Source: Hahella ganghwensis DSM 17046 (lineage in GTDB: Bacteria > Pseudomonadota > Gammaproteobacteria > Pseudomonadales > Oleiphilaceae). From it: a stretch of DNA of 39,444 nucleotides. The stretch spans positions 1 to 39,444 of the forward strand of contig NZ_AQXX01000080.1 of NCBI RefSeq assembly GCF_000376785.1, in the 5' to 3' direction. A program made the position numbers and the translations under genes. This document shows positions 18,491-27,120 of this stretch, piece by piece. Under the pieces are notes generated by a model. It saw only the letters and a list, made by a program, of their open reading frames with translations, made no database searches and was not told where the DNA came from. How positions within the stretch are numbered: the stretch's first letter is position 1; every line of letters starts with the position of its first letter.

Positions 18491-19093
18491 ATGATAAGGA
18501 TGACAAACACTCTAACGATATTTACAGGGATTACATTATTATTTTCAGCGACTCTCTCAAAGGCTGATAACCTTTCTCAGGACAATCCTCCCGGGACTCA
18601 AATTGCGTCCAACCAGCCTCTGACTTCAACCGTATCAGCGATGATGCCGATGGATAACAATCCCATGGTTGACCTGGTACTGGTAAAAAAAAGGGAGAGA
18701 ACGCTAACACTGATGAGTAATGGTGTGCCATTCAGGGTATACAGCATTGCGCTGGGTGATGATCCGATAGGTCATAAACAGTTCGAGGGGGATGAAAGAA
18801 CGCCAGAAGGAAAATACACTCTGGATTGGCGCAACCCCAACAGCCATTACTACAAGTCTATCCACGTATCCTATCCAAATACTGCTGATACAGCCTTTGC
18901 GGAGTCAAAGGGTAAAAGTCCGGGCGGGATGATTATGATTCACGGATGGCCAAACCGTATGAAATCCTGGATGACCGCTAACTGGTTGCTGAATGAAGAC
19001 TGGACAGATGGCTGTATTGCGTTGACGAATACAGCAATGGAAGAAGTCTGGAATCTTGTGGCCGACGGAACACCTATTCTTATCAAACCCTGA
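18491..19093 (+). CDS. L,D-transpeptidase family (YkuD domain) protein
   Basis: 200 residues with an N-terminal signal peptide (about 1-25, ending LSKA) and a YkuD catalytic domain at about 60-198. The active-site region has MIMIHGWPN (H151) and WTDGCIALTN (C175), the form used by the YafK/ErfK-like branch. These periplasmic enzymes make or cut L,D bonds in peptidoglycan, or attach proteins to it. An in-frame ATG nine bases later (18500) is an alternative start. Single-gene unit, convergent with the SemiSWEET gene. Confidence 0.87.
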   Translation: MIRMTNTLTIFTGITLLFSATLSKADNLSQDNPPGTQIASNQPLTSTVSAMMPMDNNPMVDLVLVKKRERTLTLMSNGVPFRVYSIALGDDPIGHKQFEGDERTPEGKYTLDWRNPNSHYYKSIHVSYPNTADTAFAESKGKSPGGMIMIHGWPNRMKSWMTANWLLNEDWTDGCIALTNTAMEEVWNLVADGTPILIKP

Positions 19094-19106
19094 TTTGTGC
19101 TGGCAA

Positions 19107-19128
19107 GGCTGAGATCAGCCGTATTTTA
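19107..19128 (+). terminator. Terminator of the L,D-transpeptidase gene overlapping the next gene's stop
   Basis: GGCTG (19107-19111), loop AGAT, CAGCC (19116-19120), then GTATTTTAG. The stem overlaps the stop codon of the convergent SemiSWEET gene. Confidence 0.5.
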
Positions 19129-19366
19129 GTTTCAATGTCAGAACCGTCACAGCTAACGCCAGGGTTATGATGTTTGCAATGATGATTGGCCACTCAACCA
19201 GCATTACGCCATAGACCAGCCACATTACCACACCAAAGCAGAATATACTGTACATCACCAGAGAGACGCCGCTGGTGTCTTTAGTTTTGAGTGTCAGCAA
19301 CACTTGCGGTAAGAAGGCAAGTGTCGTACATATCGCGGCAATAGAGCCGATCAAAGTCGAGATCAT
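19115..19366 (-). CDS. SemiSWEET-type (MtN3/PQ-loop) small sugar transporter
   Basis: An 83-residue membrane protein with three predicted helices, the size and layout of bacterial SemiSWEETs, which dimerise to move sugars. Landmarks are the PQ motif in TLAFLPQVLLTLKTKDTSGVS, the conserved SxxMY segment (SLVMYSIFCFGVVMWLVYG) and a third helix IIIANIITLALAVTVLTLKL. The substrate cannot be read from sequence. It is a monocistronic gene between the L,D-transpeptidase and amtB. Confidence 0.85.
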   Translation of the reverse strand: MISTLIGSIAAICTTLAFLPQVLLTLKTKDTSGVSLVMYSIFCFGVVMWLVYGVMLVEWPIIIANIITLALAVTVLTLKLKYG

Positions 19367-19560
19367 CGTTGTCCCGTATCAGTAAAATAAAAGAATGAAC
19401 AAGAAATCAGGGGAAGGTGCTAGAGAGACTCTAGAATGGGTGTATTTTAATCTAATGCAGAGTAAAAGCTATAGGGATTTGTTGCTAATGTAGGTAACAG
19501 ATTGTGGCCTGCGGATTGTCCCAAGATCAGAGAGTGGTCCGCTGATTAATCAAAATAAAA

Positions 19561-19590
19561 AAAAACCGCCCTTAGGGCGGTTTTTCTTTA
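19561..19590 (-). terminator. Terminator of glnK-amtB
   Basis: AAAACCGCCC, loop TTA, GGGCGGTTTT (19562-19584), with long A/T runs on both sides; on the minus strand the stem is followed by an uninterrupted T run. Strong intrinsic terminator right after amtB. Confidence 0.9.
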
Positions 19591-19606
19591 GCAGCTTAAC
19601 CGTTGA

Positions 19607-20893
19607 TCAGTCGCGAGTGAATTCAGGATATGCTTCCATACCACACTCGGCCAGATCGACGCCTTCGTACTCTTCTTCTTCGCTGACTCGGATACCCATA
19701 ACAGCTTTCAGGATTGTCCAGACGATCAGACTGGTAACGAATACCCAAACGAAGATGGTTAGTGCACCTACAAGCTGTCCACCAAAGGTCGCGTCGGCGT
19801 CAGTGAAAGGCACAACCATCACACCGAAGAAGCCAACGACACCGTGAACTGAGATAGCGCCGACGGGGTCGTCAATTTTCAGTTTATCCAAAGCAACAAT
19901 TGAGAAAACAACAATCACACCACCGACAGCACCGATAACGGTTGCCACCAGAGGAGTAGGGTCGGCAGGTTCTGCGGTAATAGCTACCAAACCAGCCAGC
20001 GCACCGTTCAGCGCCATCGTCAGGTCGGCTTTACCAAACATGATACGAGCAACGATCAGAGCGGCAATCAAGCCACCGGAAGCGGCAGCGTTTGTGTTCA
20101 CAAAGACGCTAGCTACTTCGTTGGCGACACCAATACCTGAAAGTTGCAGGGTGGAGCCACCGTTGAAACCGAACCATCCCATCCACAGGATAAAAGTACC
20201 GAGAGTCGCTAATGGCAAGTTGGCACCTGGAATCGCGTTAACCTGACCGTTAGCGCCGTATTTACCTTTACGGGCACCCAGCAGAAGAACGCCTGCCAAA
20301 GCTGCTGCTGCGCCAGCCATGTGGACGATACCAGATCCTGCGTAGTCACTGTAGCTCAGTTCGAAAAGACCGAATACGGGTTTTTCGCCCCAGGTCCAGC
20401 CGCCTTCCATTGGATAGATGACACCCGTCATGACGACAGCAAAGGCCAGGAATGCCCAGAGTTTCATTCGCTCAGCAACTGCTCCGGATACGATGGACAT
20501 GGCGGTTGCCACGAATACGACCTGGAAGAAGAAGTCAGATGCACCGGAGTACTGTAATCCGGAATCCTCTGCGCCGGCATTGAATGCCTTGGAGCCTTCG
20601 ATAACCGCGGTGACGGCATCGTCAGTCATACTGCTGACGTTATCTGTCTCGAGCAGGAAATAACCGCCGCCATACATTAATTCGTAACCGCAGACCAGAT
20701 ACATGGTGCAAGCAACGGCAAACAGAGCAACGTTTTTGGTTAAAATTTCAGTGGTGTTTTTGGCCCTTACCAGGCCTGCTTCAAGCATGGCAAAACCGGC
20801 GGCCATCCACATGACCAAGGCGCCACACACGAGAAAATAGAATGTATCGATTCCGTATTGGAGTTCGAATATCAGATTTGGATTAGTTTCCAT
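19607..20893 (-). CDS. amtB: Ammonium transporter
   Basis: 428 residues with eleven expected membrane helices. It forms a trimeric inner-membrane channel for ammonium uptake. The pore histidine pair is visible in SGIVHMAGAAAALAG and AISVHGVVGFFGV, and the DDPVGA and GGSTLQLSG regions are family typical. The N-terminus begins directly in the periplasm/first helix without an obvious cleaved signal, unlike E. coli AmtB. It lies 51 bp downstream of glnK, the usual operon in which uridylylated or free GlnK opens or closes the channel. Confidence 0.95.
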   Translation of the reverse strand: METNPNLIFELQYGIDTFYFLVCGALVMWMAAGFAMLEAGLVRAKNTTEILTKNVALFAVACTMYLVCGYELMYGGGYFLLETDNVSSMTDDAVTAVIEGSKAFNAGAEDSGLQYSGASDFFFQVVFVATAMSIVSGAVAERMKLWAFLAFAVVMTGVIYPMEGGWTWGEKPVFGLFELSYSDYAGSGIVHMAGAAAALAGVLLLGARKGKYGANGQVNAIPGANLPLATLGTFILWMGWFGFNGGSTLQLSGIGVANEVASVFVNTNAAASGGLIAALIVARIMFGKADLTMALNGALAGLVAITAEPADPTPLVATVIGAVGGVIVVFSIVALDKLKIDDPVGAISVHGVVGFFGVMVVPFTDADATFGGQLVGALTIFVWVFVTSLIVWTILKAVMGIRVSEEEEYEGVDLAECGMEAYPEFTRD

Positions 20894-20944
20894 GAAAAGC
20901 CCTCCGCACTAGGCTTAACTGTTACCTGTTGATTAAAAGTTGTT

Positions 20945-21307
<363 letters not shown>

Positions 21308-21370
21308 TTAAATAAGACAGTTAGACGCTCAATCACGCACGAAATAATGTGCGGAATTTGTGCATGATTA

Positions 21371-21386
21371 AGCATCTGTTATGCCA
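21371..21386 (-). promoter_or_regulatory. Sigma-54 promoter of glnK-amtB
   Basis: On the minus strand TGGCATAACAGATGCT, with GG and GC exactly 12 bases apart (-25/-24 and -13/-12 positions). Expected start near 21360, about 77 bases before glnK. Matches the sigma-54 layout except for A in place of the first T of TTGC. Confidence 0.8.
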
Positions 21387-21493
21387 AAGATAAAAATTAT
21401 ATATAAAACAGTCTGTTATATCCTATAAATTGTACAGACATGAGGTCGAGGGCACAATTATAGCGCATGGGGGTTATGATTGATCGATAATTG

Positions 21494-21539
21494 TGCTCTA
21501 TGCTGGAGCAAAAAAAACGGAATGCACATTTGTGGTGCA
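21494..21539. promoter_or_regulatory. Two NtrC enhancer sites upstream of glnK
   Basis: TGCACATTTGTGGTGCA (21523-21539) fits the NtrC consensus TGCAC-N7-GTGCA closely, and TGCTCTATGCTGGAGCA (21494-21510) is a second, weaker site. Their centres are 29 bp apart, close to three helical turns, and lie about 130 and 160 bp upstream of the -12 element, as expected for NtrC enhancers. Confidence 0.78.
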
Positions 21540-21650
21540 GTATGCTCAGTTTGCGTGAATCTGTCGGGAGGGATGCGGAGGTTTTCCCCTGTGAATCAGC
21601 CCGTGATAGACTAGCTCTCCTAACATTAAGTTTGCGGATGAGGACGGATC

Positions 21651-21914
21651 ATGGCGGTATCGCCTTTTGATATTTTAAACTCGATTAACCAGCAGTTCGG
21701 ACAATTCATTCCTGATGTTGCCAAGTCAGCTCAGGAAGATGTTCATCAGCAGGCCAAAGCAGCATTGACCAGTATTATCAGCAAGCTTGATCTGGTGACT
21801 CGCGAAGAATTTGATGTCCAAACGGAAGTTTTGCGCAGAACACGTGAGAAACTGGAAACACTGGAAAAACGGGTTGCTGAGCTGGAGCAACAGCTGGATA
21901 AAAACGACGCCTAG
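21651..21914 (+). CDS. ubiK: Ubiquinone biosynthesis accessory factor UbiK
   Basis: An 87-residue protein of the YqiC/BMFP family. The N-terminal amphipathic part (FDILNSINQQFGQFIP) leads to a C-terminal coiled coil (about 50-85: REEFDVQTEVLRRTREKLETLEKRVAELEQQL), the family hallmark. UbiK trimerises, binds membranes and helps the UbiJ-containing complex in ubiquinone synthesis. Its position between glnK and comM/yifB is common in Gammaproteobacteria and marks this side as native chromosome. Confidence 0.9.
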   Translation: MAVSPFDILNSINQQFGQFIPDVAKSAQEDVHQQAKAALTSIISKLDLVTREEFDVQTEVLRRTREKLETLEKRVAELEQQLDKNDA

Positions 21915-22051
21915 GCTGTGCGGCTGGGCTGTTAATACAGCTGCCCGCCTAAGCAAATCAGATACAGTCAAGTATGTCTGTGCAAATTGTATACAGTTAA
22001 GCCATACAAAAAGCGAGGCCAGGATGCCTCTCAAGATATCAAGGAAGATAT

Positions 22052-22930
22052 ATGTCTCTTGCCATAGTGGCCACTCGTGCCAAGGCTGGTGTTTCAGCGC
22101 CGGCCGTAAAAGTAGAAACTCACTTGTCCAATGGACTACCCGGGCTTTCCATTGTCGGTCTCCCTGAAGCGGCAGTAAAAGAAAGTAAGGATAGGGTCCG
22201 TAGTGCACTACTGAACAGTGGATTTGAATTTCCAGCACGTCGCATAACCATCAACCTCGCTCCTGCCGACTTGCCAAAAGAAGGTGGCCGTTTTGATCTG
22301 GCGATTGCTATCGGCATTCTTGCTGCATCTGGTCAGATACCTGAAGAAACCATTCATCTACACGAGTTTTATGGTGAACTGGCATTGTCCGGTGAGGTCA
22401 GGCCGATCTCCGGTATTCTGCCTGCGGCTCTACAGTGCAGTCGCACTGGGGCCGCCGCCTTTGTTCCCTCGGAAAATTTAAATGAAGCCAGCCTGGTAAG
22501 TAATCTTAAAGTCTATCCGGTCGTGTCGCTCACTTCGTTGGTCGCTCATTTGTGTGGACAGCAACTACTGTCCCACTTTATCCCGGATATGAAAGAAGTG
22601 CTGGATTCCAGGCCTCATACTGACCGGGCCGGGATGGATATGCGTGATATCAAAGGCCAGTTCCAAGCCAAACGGGCCCTGGAAATTGCGGCGGCAGGAT
22701 GCCATAACCTTTTGATGTTTGGCCCGCCGGGAACCGGGAAAACCATGTTGGCCTCCCGGCTCCCAGGAATCCTGCCGGAACTGTCTGAAGAAGACGCACT
22801 TGAGGCCGCGGCTGTTGCTTCGGTCGCGGGCCAAGAGGTTGATCCGTTATTGTGGCGCCAACGAAGATTTCGCGCCCCGCATCATACCGCCTCGGCTGTA
22901 GCTCTGGTGGGAGGTGGCTGTGAATTCTAG
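22052..22930 (+). pseudogene. comM: 5' part of comM (yifB), interrupted by an inserted element
   Basis: Reading starts at a good ATG (AAGGAAGATAT ahead) and encodes the Mg-chelatase-like AAA+ helicase ComM, which promotes branch migration in natural transformation. Residues 1-289 are normal: ChlI-like N-domain (LPGLSIVGLPEAAVKESKDRVRSA), Walker A GPPGTGKT (224-231), and RAPHHTASAVALVGGG. Full-length proteins are about 500 residues. Here the conserved reading breaks after GGG, adds CEF and stops. The Walker B segment (LFLDELPEF in the family) and the C-terminal domain are absent, and the 3' half is not found in the window. The first foreign bases are TGT at 22919. The product is almost certainly inactive. 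Confidence 0.92.
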
Positions 22931-22994
22931 CTAATTCTGCGATAGAACATTAAAAAGAGCGACTGGGTGAAAATCTTGTGGTAGGATTTTTGCC
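22919..22994. mobile_element. Junction of the inserted element in comM (candidate Tn7-like end)
   Basis: Conserved comM sequence ends at 22918 (GGAGGTGGC) and foreign sequence begins TGTGAATTCTAG. A 5'-TGT terminus is the rule for Tn7-like ends, and a 5-bp target duplication would be GTGGC. The next gene is TnsE-like. The other end and the rest of comM are outside the window, so the element borders cannot be confirmed here. Confidence 0.55.
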
Positions 22995-24914
22995 ATGACA
23001 AGGATTTGTGAATTTCCAAACGACGATAATTTATGGTTTATCAAGTGGATAGATGAGTTTAAGTTACTTCATCGCTCCACTCGTTCTCCCTCAGTTTCTG
23101 TGCTCCTGCAAAAGCTCCCTTTCTCTGACAAATCACTTATAAACAATATTACTAGCAGAGATATTGATAGTTACTTTCGAAGACCTGTTAGTGATGATCA
23201 GAGCCGAGATTTATTTTTGCACAATTCTCATTCTTGGGTTTTAGCTGGAAGCCTTCCATTGATGACAATTGGAGCGATTTATCAAAGGACAGAGCTGGTG
23301 GGGCATATTCCCACCTCACCTTTGTCACTTTCCTTACCGGATGTGGAGGACTCTTGTAATGAGGTGTCACTTAACGACATTATTCAAAGTCCTGAGGGGT
23401 GGCGTAAAGACCTTCCATATAGAGTATTAAACCGATTTGAGTACTTTGGTCCTAGAAATAGGTACCCCAAATCCAGATGTTTGCTTTTTCAACAAGGCGA
23501 CATAGATGTAGTTATTCCTAGGACTGTCATATTTAGAAGATTTTATGCTCCTTCTACAAAGCTTGCACAGACCTTCACCACTGGACCTTGGAGTAAGGTT
23601 AAGAAAAACGTGATATTCCTTGGAGAAATGGAGTCTGGGTTAAAGACTCAGATAGCTGATAATGGTGAATGGCATCTTGTTTTAGAAAGGGATATTGATA
23701 ACTGCTACGGTCGTCACTTGGCAATTCTACATTTTGATCCATATGCTCGAGTTTGTGCTGAGTCGGTATATTCGAATTCGTTAATTGATCGCCGTGGGGA
23801 TCGGGATCTACCTTGGTATTCCAATGCAAAAATACCTTTCAGAACGACAGACAGCCCATTAGAAATGACTGTTAGAGGATATTGGTTACCTAGACTTCGA
23901 GTTAAAGGCATAAATTACCGCAGGAAATTTTTAGTAACCAAAATCCATGGTTGCAGCATCCCCGAATATATTCCCCCTATGAAATTTGGACGCTTCAATA
24001 GCGGAGAGATAGGAAAGGAGGTTGAGGAAGTTGATAAGCCTCGACCCTATTCATCTAGACCAAAAGGCAGGAAAAAACCGAATAAGAACACTTCTGTAGA
24101 TAATAATAACGATTCTCATAAAGAGTCTTCTAGTACTGATCTGGTTATGGATGATGAAACTTGGCTAACTAGTCCTCCTGTAGGGAAACTTGAAAAACAG
24201 TCAAGTAAGAAATATGTAGGAACTAGTCCACCTAAGCCGCCAGTTAAAGATGGTGATAATGTATCAACGGGAGAGGCAGGCTATGGGCAGAATAATCTTC
24301 CTCAAGGTAAAGCAAACATACTCTTTAGGGCTCCAGATAGACGTTTTCAATTCTTGCTGGAGGCTTTTCGGTTACTAAAGGGAAATGGCTCAATCCATAG
24401 CTATTCAATTTTCCAACCCTCAACAGCTCTCCAGCTTATTGTACGTGGAGGAGTAAGTTGCTGGAATTTGCTAGATGAGAAAGCAAGGAATAGTGGTTGC
24501 TGGCCTCGGCGCAGTTGGAGACTGGTTTCTCCTGCAGAACCTACAGAAGCTGGCTATATCAATGGGACTCCGAGGTGTGCCCTCGTTGTTAAGGTGTCTA
24601 TCGAGAATATCAATGGTTACTGGATAGAAATTGAGTGTAAAAAATCAGAGGGCGGATTTTTATCCCCATTTCTCTTAGGTGTTGATCGTAATCCAAATGA
24701 GGTTGTAGAGCATTGTTTAGAGATAATAGCGAGAAAAAAAGGCTCAGGTCTTAGGGATGCATTGAATACAGGAATTGAGGAACTCGGTTATGGCAGAGTG
24801 ATTTGTTACAAGCATGCATATGAGAATAGAAAGAGTTCAAAACTCAATCTAGATTCGCTTTGCCGCTTTTTTCAAAATTCAGGAATTTCCTCAAGCCAAG
24901 AGAATTCTTTGTGA
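22995..24914 (+). CDS. TnsE-like Tn7-family transposition protein
   Basis: 639 residues. The C-terminal part (about 430-630) follows the TnsE C-domain: RFQFLLEAFRLLK, then a conserved IEIECKKSEGGFLSPFLLGVD, which matches the LEVD...LSTKVLSGVD block of Tn7 TnsE, then a helical end. The middle (about 290-330) has LEMTVRGYWLPRLRVKG and KIHGCSIPEYIP, like the TnsE region before its linker, and a charged low-complexity linker (about 335-425) separates the halves, as in TnsE. TnsE steers Tn7 to replicating DNA through the sliding clamp. This copy is about 100 residues longer than Tn7 TnsE and starts only 76 bp from the comM junction. No TnsA, B, C or D is present in the window, so it is an orphan or remnant. 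Confidence 0.72.
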   Translation: MTRICEFPNDDNLWFIKWIDEFKLLHRSTRSPSVSVLLQKLPFSDKSLINNITSRDIDSYFRRPVSDDQSRDLFLHNSHSWVLAGSLPLMTIGAIYQRTELVGHIPTSPLSLSLPDVEDSCNEVSLNDIIQSPEGWRKDLPYRVLNRFEYFGPRNRYPKSRCLLFQQGDIDVVIPRTVIFRRFYAPSTKLAQTFTTGPWSKVKKNVIFLGEMESGLKTQIADNGEWHLVLERDIDNCYGRHLAILHFDPYARVCAESVYSNSLIDRRGDRDLPWYSNAKIPFRTTDSPLEMTVRGYWLPRLRVKGINYRRKFLVTKIHGCSIPEYIPPMKFGRFNSGEIGKEVEEVDKPRPYSSRPKGRKKPNKNTSVDNNNDSHKESSSTDLVMDDETWLTSPPVGKLEKQSSKKYVGTSPPKPPVKDGDNVSTGEAGYGQNNLPQGKANILFRAPDRRFQFLLEAFRLLKGNGSIHSYSIFQPSTALQLIVRGGVSCWNLLDEKARNSGCWPRRSWRLVSPAEPTEAGYINGTPRCALVVKVSIENINGYWIEIECKKSEGGFLSPFLLGVDRNPNEVVEHCLEIIARKKGSGLRDALNTGIEELGYGRVICYKHAYENRKSSKLNLDSLCRFFQNSGISSSQENSL

Positions 24915-25351
24915 GTCGTTTTGGTGCATAGTTATTACAGGTGCCATTGGGAGTTATTAAAGACTGCTCCATTTCTGGGCTTAGATGTTTACTTATTCTT
25001 GAACGTATTTGCGTATTAATTGGTTTATTCGAATGCATATTGTACCCATAGTATCTAAAAGTGTAGATACGACAAAATGCTCTCGATCAAGAATCGGACT
25101 GCGAATGGGCCCAAATTACACCGTCATATTTGACTCGCACATCATGTACTCAGCTCAGCTGATAGAGTACTTCAGTGTACGCCGCTAATTTATTCAATAT
25201 TCAAAAGTTATCTGTCGTTTGCATAATTATGCATAGGACGCATAATTGCGCATAAATTTCAGATTCAGAAACAAAAATAATATTCTGCCTCATCCATGCT
25301 GACTGTTCGCACGTCACTGATAACTGATAACTAGGCCATGTACGTCAGGCT
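24915..25351. other. 437-bp gene-free stretch with palindromic tandem motif
   Basis: No gene recognised. It includes a 19-bp imperfect tandem repeat centred at 25.24 kb and an inverted repeat GTACTC/GAGTAC (25146-25151 and 25165-25170). Confidence 0.5.
25220..25257. repeat. 19-bp tandem repeat containing a 14-bp palindrome
   Basis: TGCATAATTATGCATAGGA (25220-25238) is followed by CGCATAATTGCGCATAAAT (25239-25257), alike at most positions. The first unit starts with the perfect palindrome TGCATAATTATGCA. It may be an operator or a set of transposase binding sites; the binder is unknown. Confidence 0.65.
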
Positions 25352-26014
25352 TTAATTCGACCAACATTTTCGTGTTTGCTGCATCATGATAGTCTGATCA
25401 AATAAGCGCCGACTTTCCTCCTCAAAATATGCCGCATCTTCGGCCAGTTCCCGGAGACTGCTTTCCGGATTGAGGGGAATCGTGGCGCGATGCTTGTCTT
25501 TGATACTTTCATCCCCGCATACAATTCCGACCACAAACCCATCACGATTCCCCAAAGGGGCAAATAGTTGTTCTTGCTCCAATTTCATTAACACGCGCGT
25601 GATCGCGGACCGAATTGCCGTATCAAATTCATCAAGAATGGATACATCTTCAGGGTCTTCCACTAACTCGAATGCTTCGTCAACCCTTTCGCTCATCTGT
25701 TGCAGGAGTTGCTCAGATACAGCTAAATGGCTTTCATAGTCGCCATGTATAGGCATATCACAAGATGACCATCTTAGATCCCTACGTAATGACGCTTCAC
25801 ACCTCCCTTGAGCATATGAGGATGACAAGTACTCCCCGACAACCTGATCCAATCCGAGGTAAGTGTGTACAATGGGGCTCCAACTCCCTCCACCACTGTG
25901 GTACAGACCGATCAGATATATTCCGGACTGGGCTTGTTCGCGAATAATTGCCGCGAAGGAATCTGCACATTCTCGATACAGAGCGTTTTCAAACTCAGTA
26001 GTGTCAATGTCCAT
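25352..26014 (-). CDS. DUF4303-like protein
   Basis: 220 residues from the second in-frame ATG (26014), which has AAAGGA about 11 bases ahead; the ATG at 26026 abuts that site. The N-terminal half fits DUF4303: an initial helix with DSFAAIIREQ, then YLIGLYHSGGGSWSPIVHT and the typical LRWSSCDMPIHGD. DUF4303 proteins are soluble, of unknown biochemical role, and often sit beside toxin and immunity genes. The C-terminal half is helical and acidic. No toxin partner is adjacent here, so it may be an orphan immunity protein; that is inference. Confidence 0.6.
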   Translation of the reverse strand: MDIDTTEFENALYRECADSFAAIIREQAQSGIYLIGLYHSGGGSWSPIVHTYLGLDQVVGEYLSSSYAQGRCEASLRRDLRWSSCDMPIHGDYESHLAVSEQLLQQMSERVDEAFELVEDPEDVSILDEFDTAIRSAITRVLMKLEQEQLFAPLGNRDGFVVGIVCGDESIKDKHRATIPLNPESSLRELAEDAAYFEEESRRLFDQTIMMQQTRKCWSN

Positions 26015-26215
26015 TATGATATACATCCTTTATCAATTTATTGGCTGCAGACGCCGATAAGTATCACTTGCCCGGCTAGCCATCTTACTTGGACGATCTA
26101 TAATTAAAGCGATGCTGCAGTTGGTTCTTACATTATCAGGATAACCTTCCGTGAGGCCTATATGGGTCTGTGCATAGCGGGGTCCATGTCATCCAGCCAA
26201 AGTAATGGTTAACCC

Positions 26216-26497
26216 ATGGCAAAGCATAAACTACAGCGGCTACTATTTACCCAGGGCGGGAAGTGTTTTTATTGTCGCAACCACCTCAAACTGGAGGATG
26301 CTATGATCGATCACATCATCCCAAGTTCACAGGGTGGATCTGATCTGGTAGAAAACCTGGCAGCTTGCTGCAAGCAAATCAATCAGCTATTTGGCAATGC
26401 ATCGGTCAAAATGAAGCTTGAAACCCTCATTCTGTGGGGCGGAAGTTTGCCATGCCCCAATCGGGCTCAGCAAGAGATGCAGAGCCACGAGAAATGA
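26216..26497 (+). CDS. Small HNH endonuclease
   Basis: A 93-residue protein with a compact HNH domain: zinc knuckle KCFYC (C17, C20), the DHIIPSSQGGSD core (H33), N47 in VENLAACCKQIN, and N56 as third position. The second zinc pair is probably C51/C52. The HNH fold cuts or nicks DNA. Stand-alone small HNH genes are common in islands and phages. The domain is complete; there is no DNA-binding extension, so target selection is unknown. Confidence 0.82.
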   Translation: MAKHKLQRLLFTQGGKCFYCRNHLKLEDAMIDHIIPSSQGGSDLVENLAACCKQINQLFGNASVKMKLETLILWGGSLPCPNRAQQEMQSHEK

Positions 26498-26566
26498 TCG
26501 TAACTTCCCCGGAAAAGTCCTCGTAGAAACCTGTTCAAGGTACGTCAAGCAAACTACTGCTTACAG

Positions 26567-26584
26567 AAGCTCAGGAGCTTTTTG
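26567..26584 (+). terminator. Weak terminator after the HNH gene
   Basis: AAGCTC (26567-26572), AG, GAGCTT (26575-26580) then TTT. It overlaps the stop codon of the convergent DUF433 gene. Confidence 0.4.
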
Positions 26585-26939
26585 ACCTGTTAAACGTTGG
26601 GTACGCCAGGGCCGCATCGATCTTTGCTTCGGTCAAACTGGGAAAGTCAGAAATGATTTCAGCGTAGGTCATGCCTGACTCACGCATTTCCTGTATGGTC
26701 TGCACAGGTATCCGCGTCCTCTTTATACAAGGTTTTCCTACCATCACTTCCGGGCGCGATTCGATGTGCTTAGCCAGTCCGTTCTTGAGCTCCCTCATCG
26801 CTAGCTCATAGGCTTCGTCTCCGAGTCGTTGTGCACCTGAAGGGGATTCCAGTTCTCTCAACAACTCCTCTGCTTGTGCATTTCCTTGCTCGATATCTTC
26901 TCTGTCCCTGTCATCCAAAGGCTCATAATGCTTTCCCAT
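26571..26939 (-). CDS. DUF433 domain (VapB45-like antitoxin-type) protein
   Basis: 122 residues from ATG 26939, with GGAG 5 bases ahead; a GTG at 26942 is an alternative. Residues about 58-115 are DUF433: SRPEVMVGKPCIKRTRIPVQTIQEMRESGMTYAEIISDFPSLTEAKIDAALAY in pattern, a small helix-turn-helix fold. Such proteins usually pair with a PIN-like toxin (DUF5615/VapC45), but none is next to it. The N-terminal part carries a helical module (about 24-47, LRELESPSGAQRLGDEAYEL) that also occurs in the gene at 27121. Confidence 0.78.
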   Translation of the reverse strand: MGKHYEPLDDRDREDIEQGNAQAEELLRELESPSGAQRLGDEAYELAMRELKNGLAKHIESRPEVMVGKPCIKRTRIPVQTIQEMRESGMTYAEIISDFPSLTEAKIDAALAYPTFNRSKSS

Positions 26940-27120
26940 CACCGCTCCACTGTATTAGCCACACCCGACTACTATACCATTCGAAATTTGAGGGCTGAAA
27001 TTTCGCACTTGGTTGGTTCCTACCTGTATATTTACTGGTTTGTTGAGGCTAGTCCGCTGGGATGTAGAGAATGAGCGCTTACTGGGCTAATATCAATACA
27101 CCTTTAAATAGGCTGAGGAC

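Noticed and set aside
21726-22238. 170-codon antisense ORF across ubiK and comM
   Set aside because: It overlaps two well-recognised genes and shows no domain.
22886-22890. ACCGC, the sequence I recall as the AbaR duplication in Acinetobacter comM, as the insertion point here
   Set aside because: Conserved comM coding continues for about 28 bp beyond it, so the junction is at 22918/22919.
24915-25351. Far end of a small element containing only the TnsE-like gene
   Set aside because: The 3' half of comM does not follow, so the insertion must extend further.
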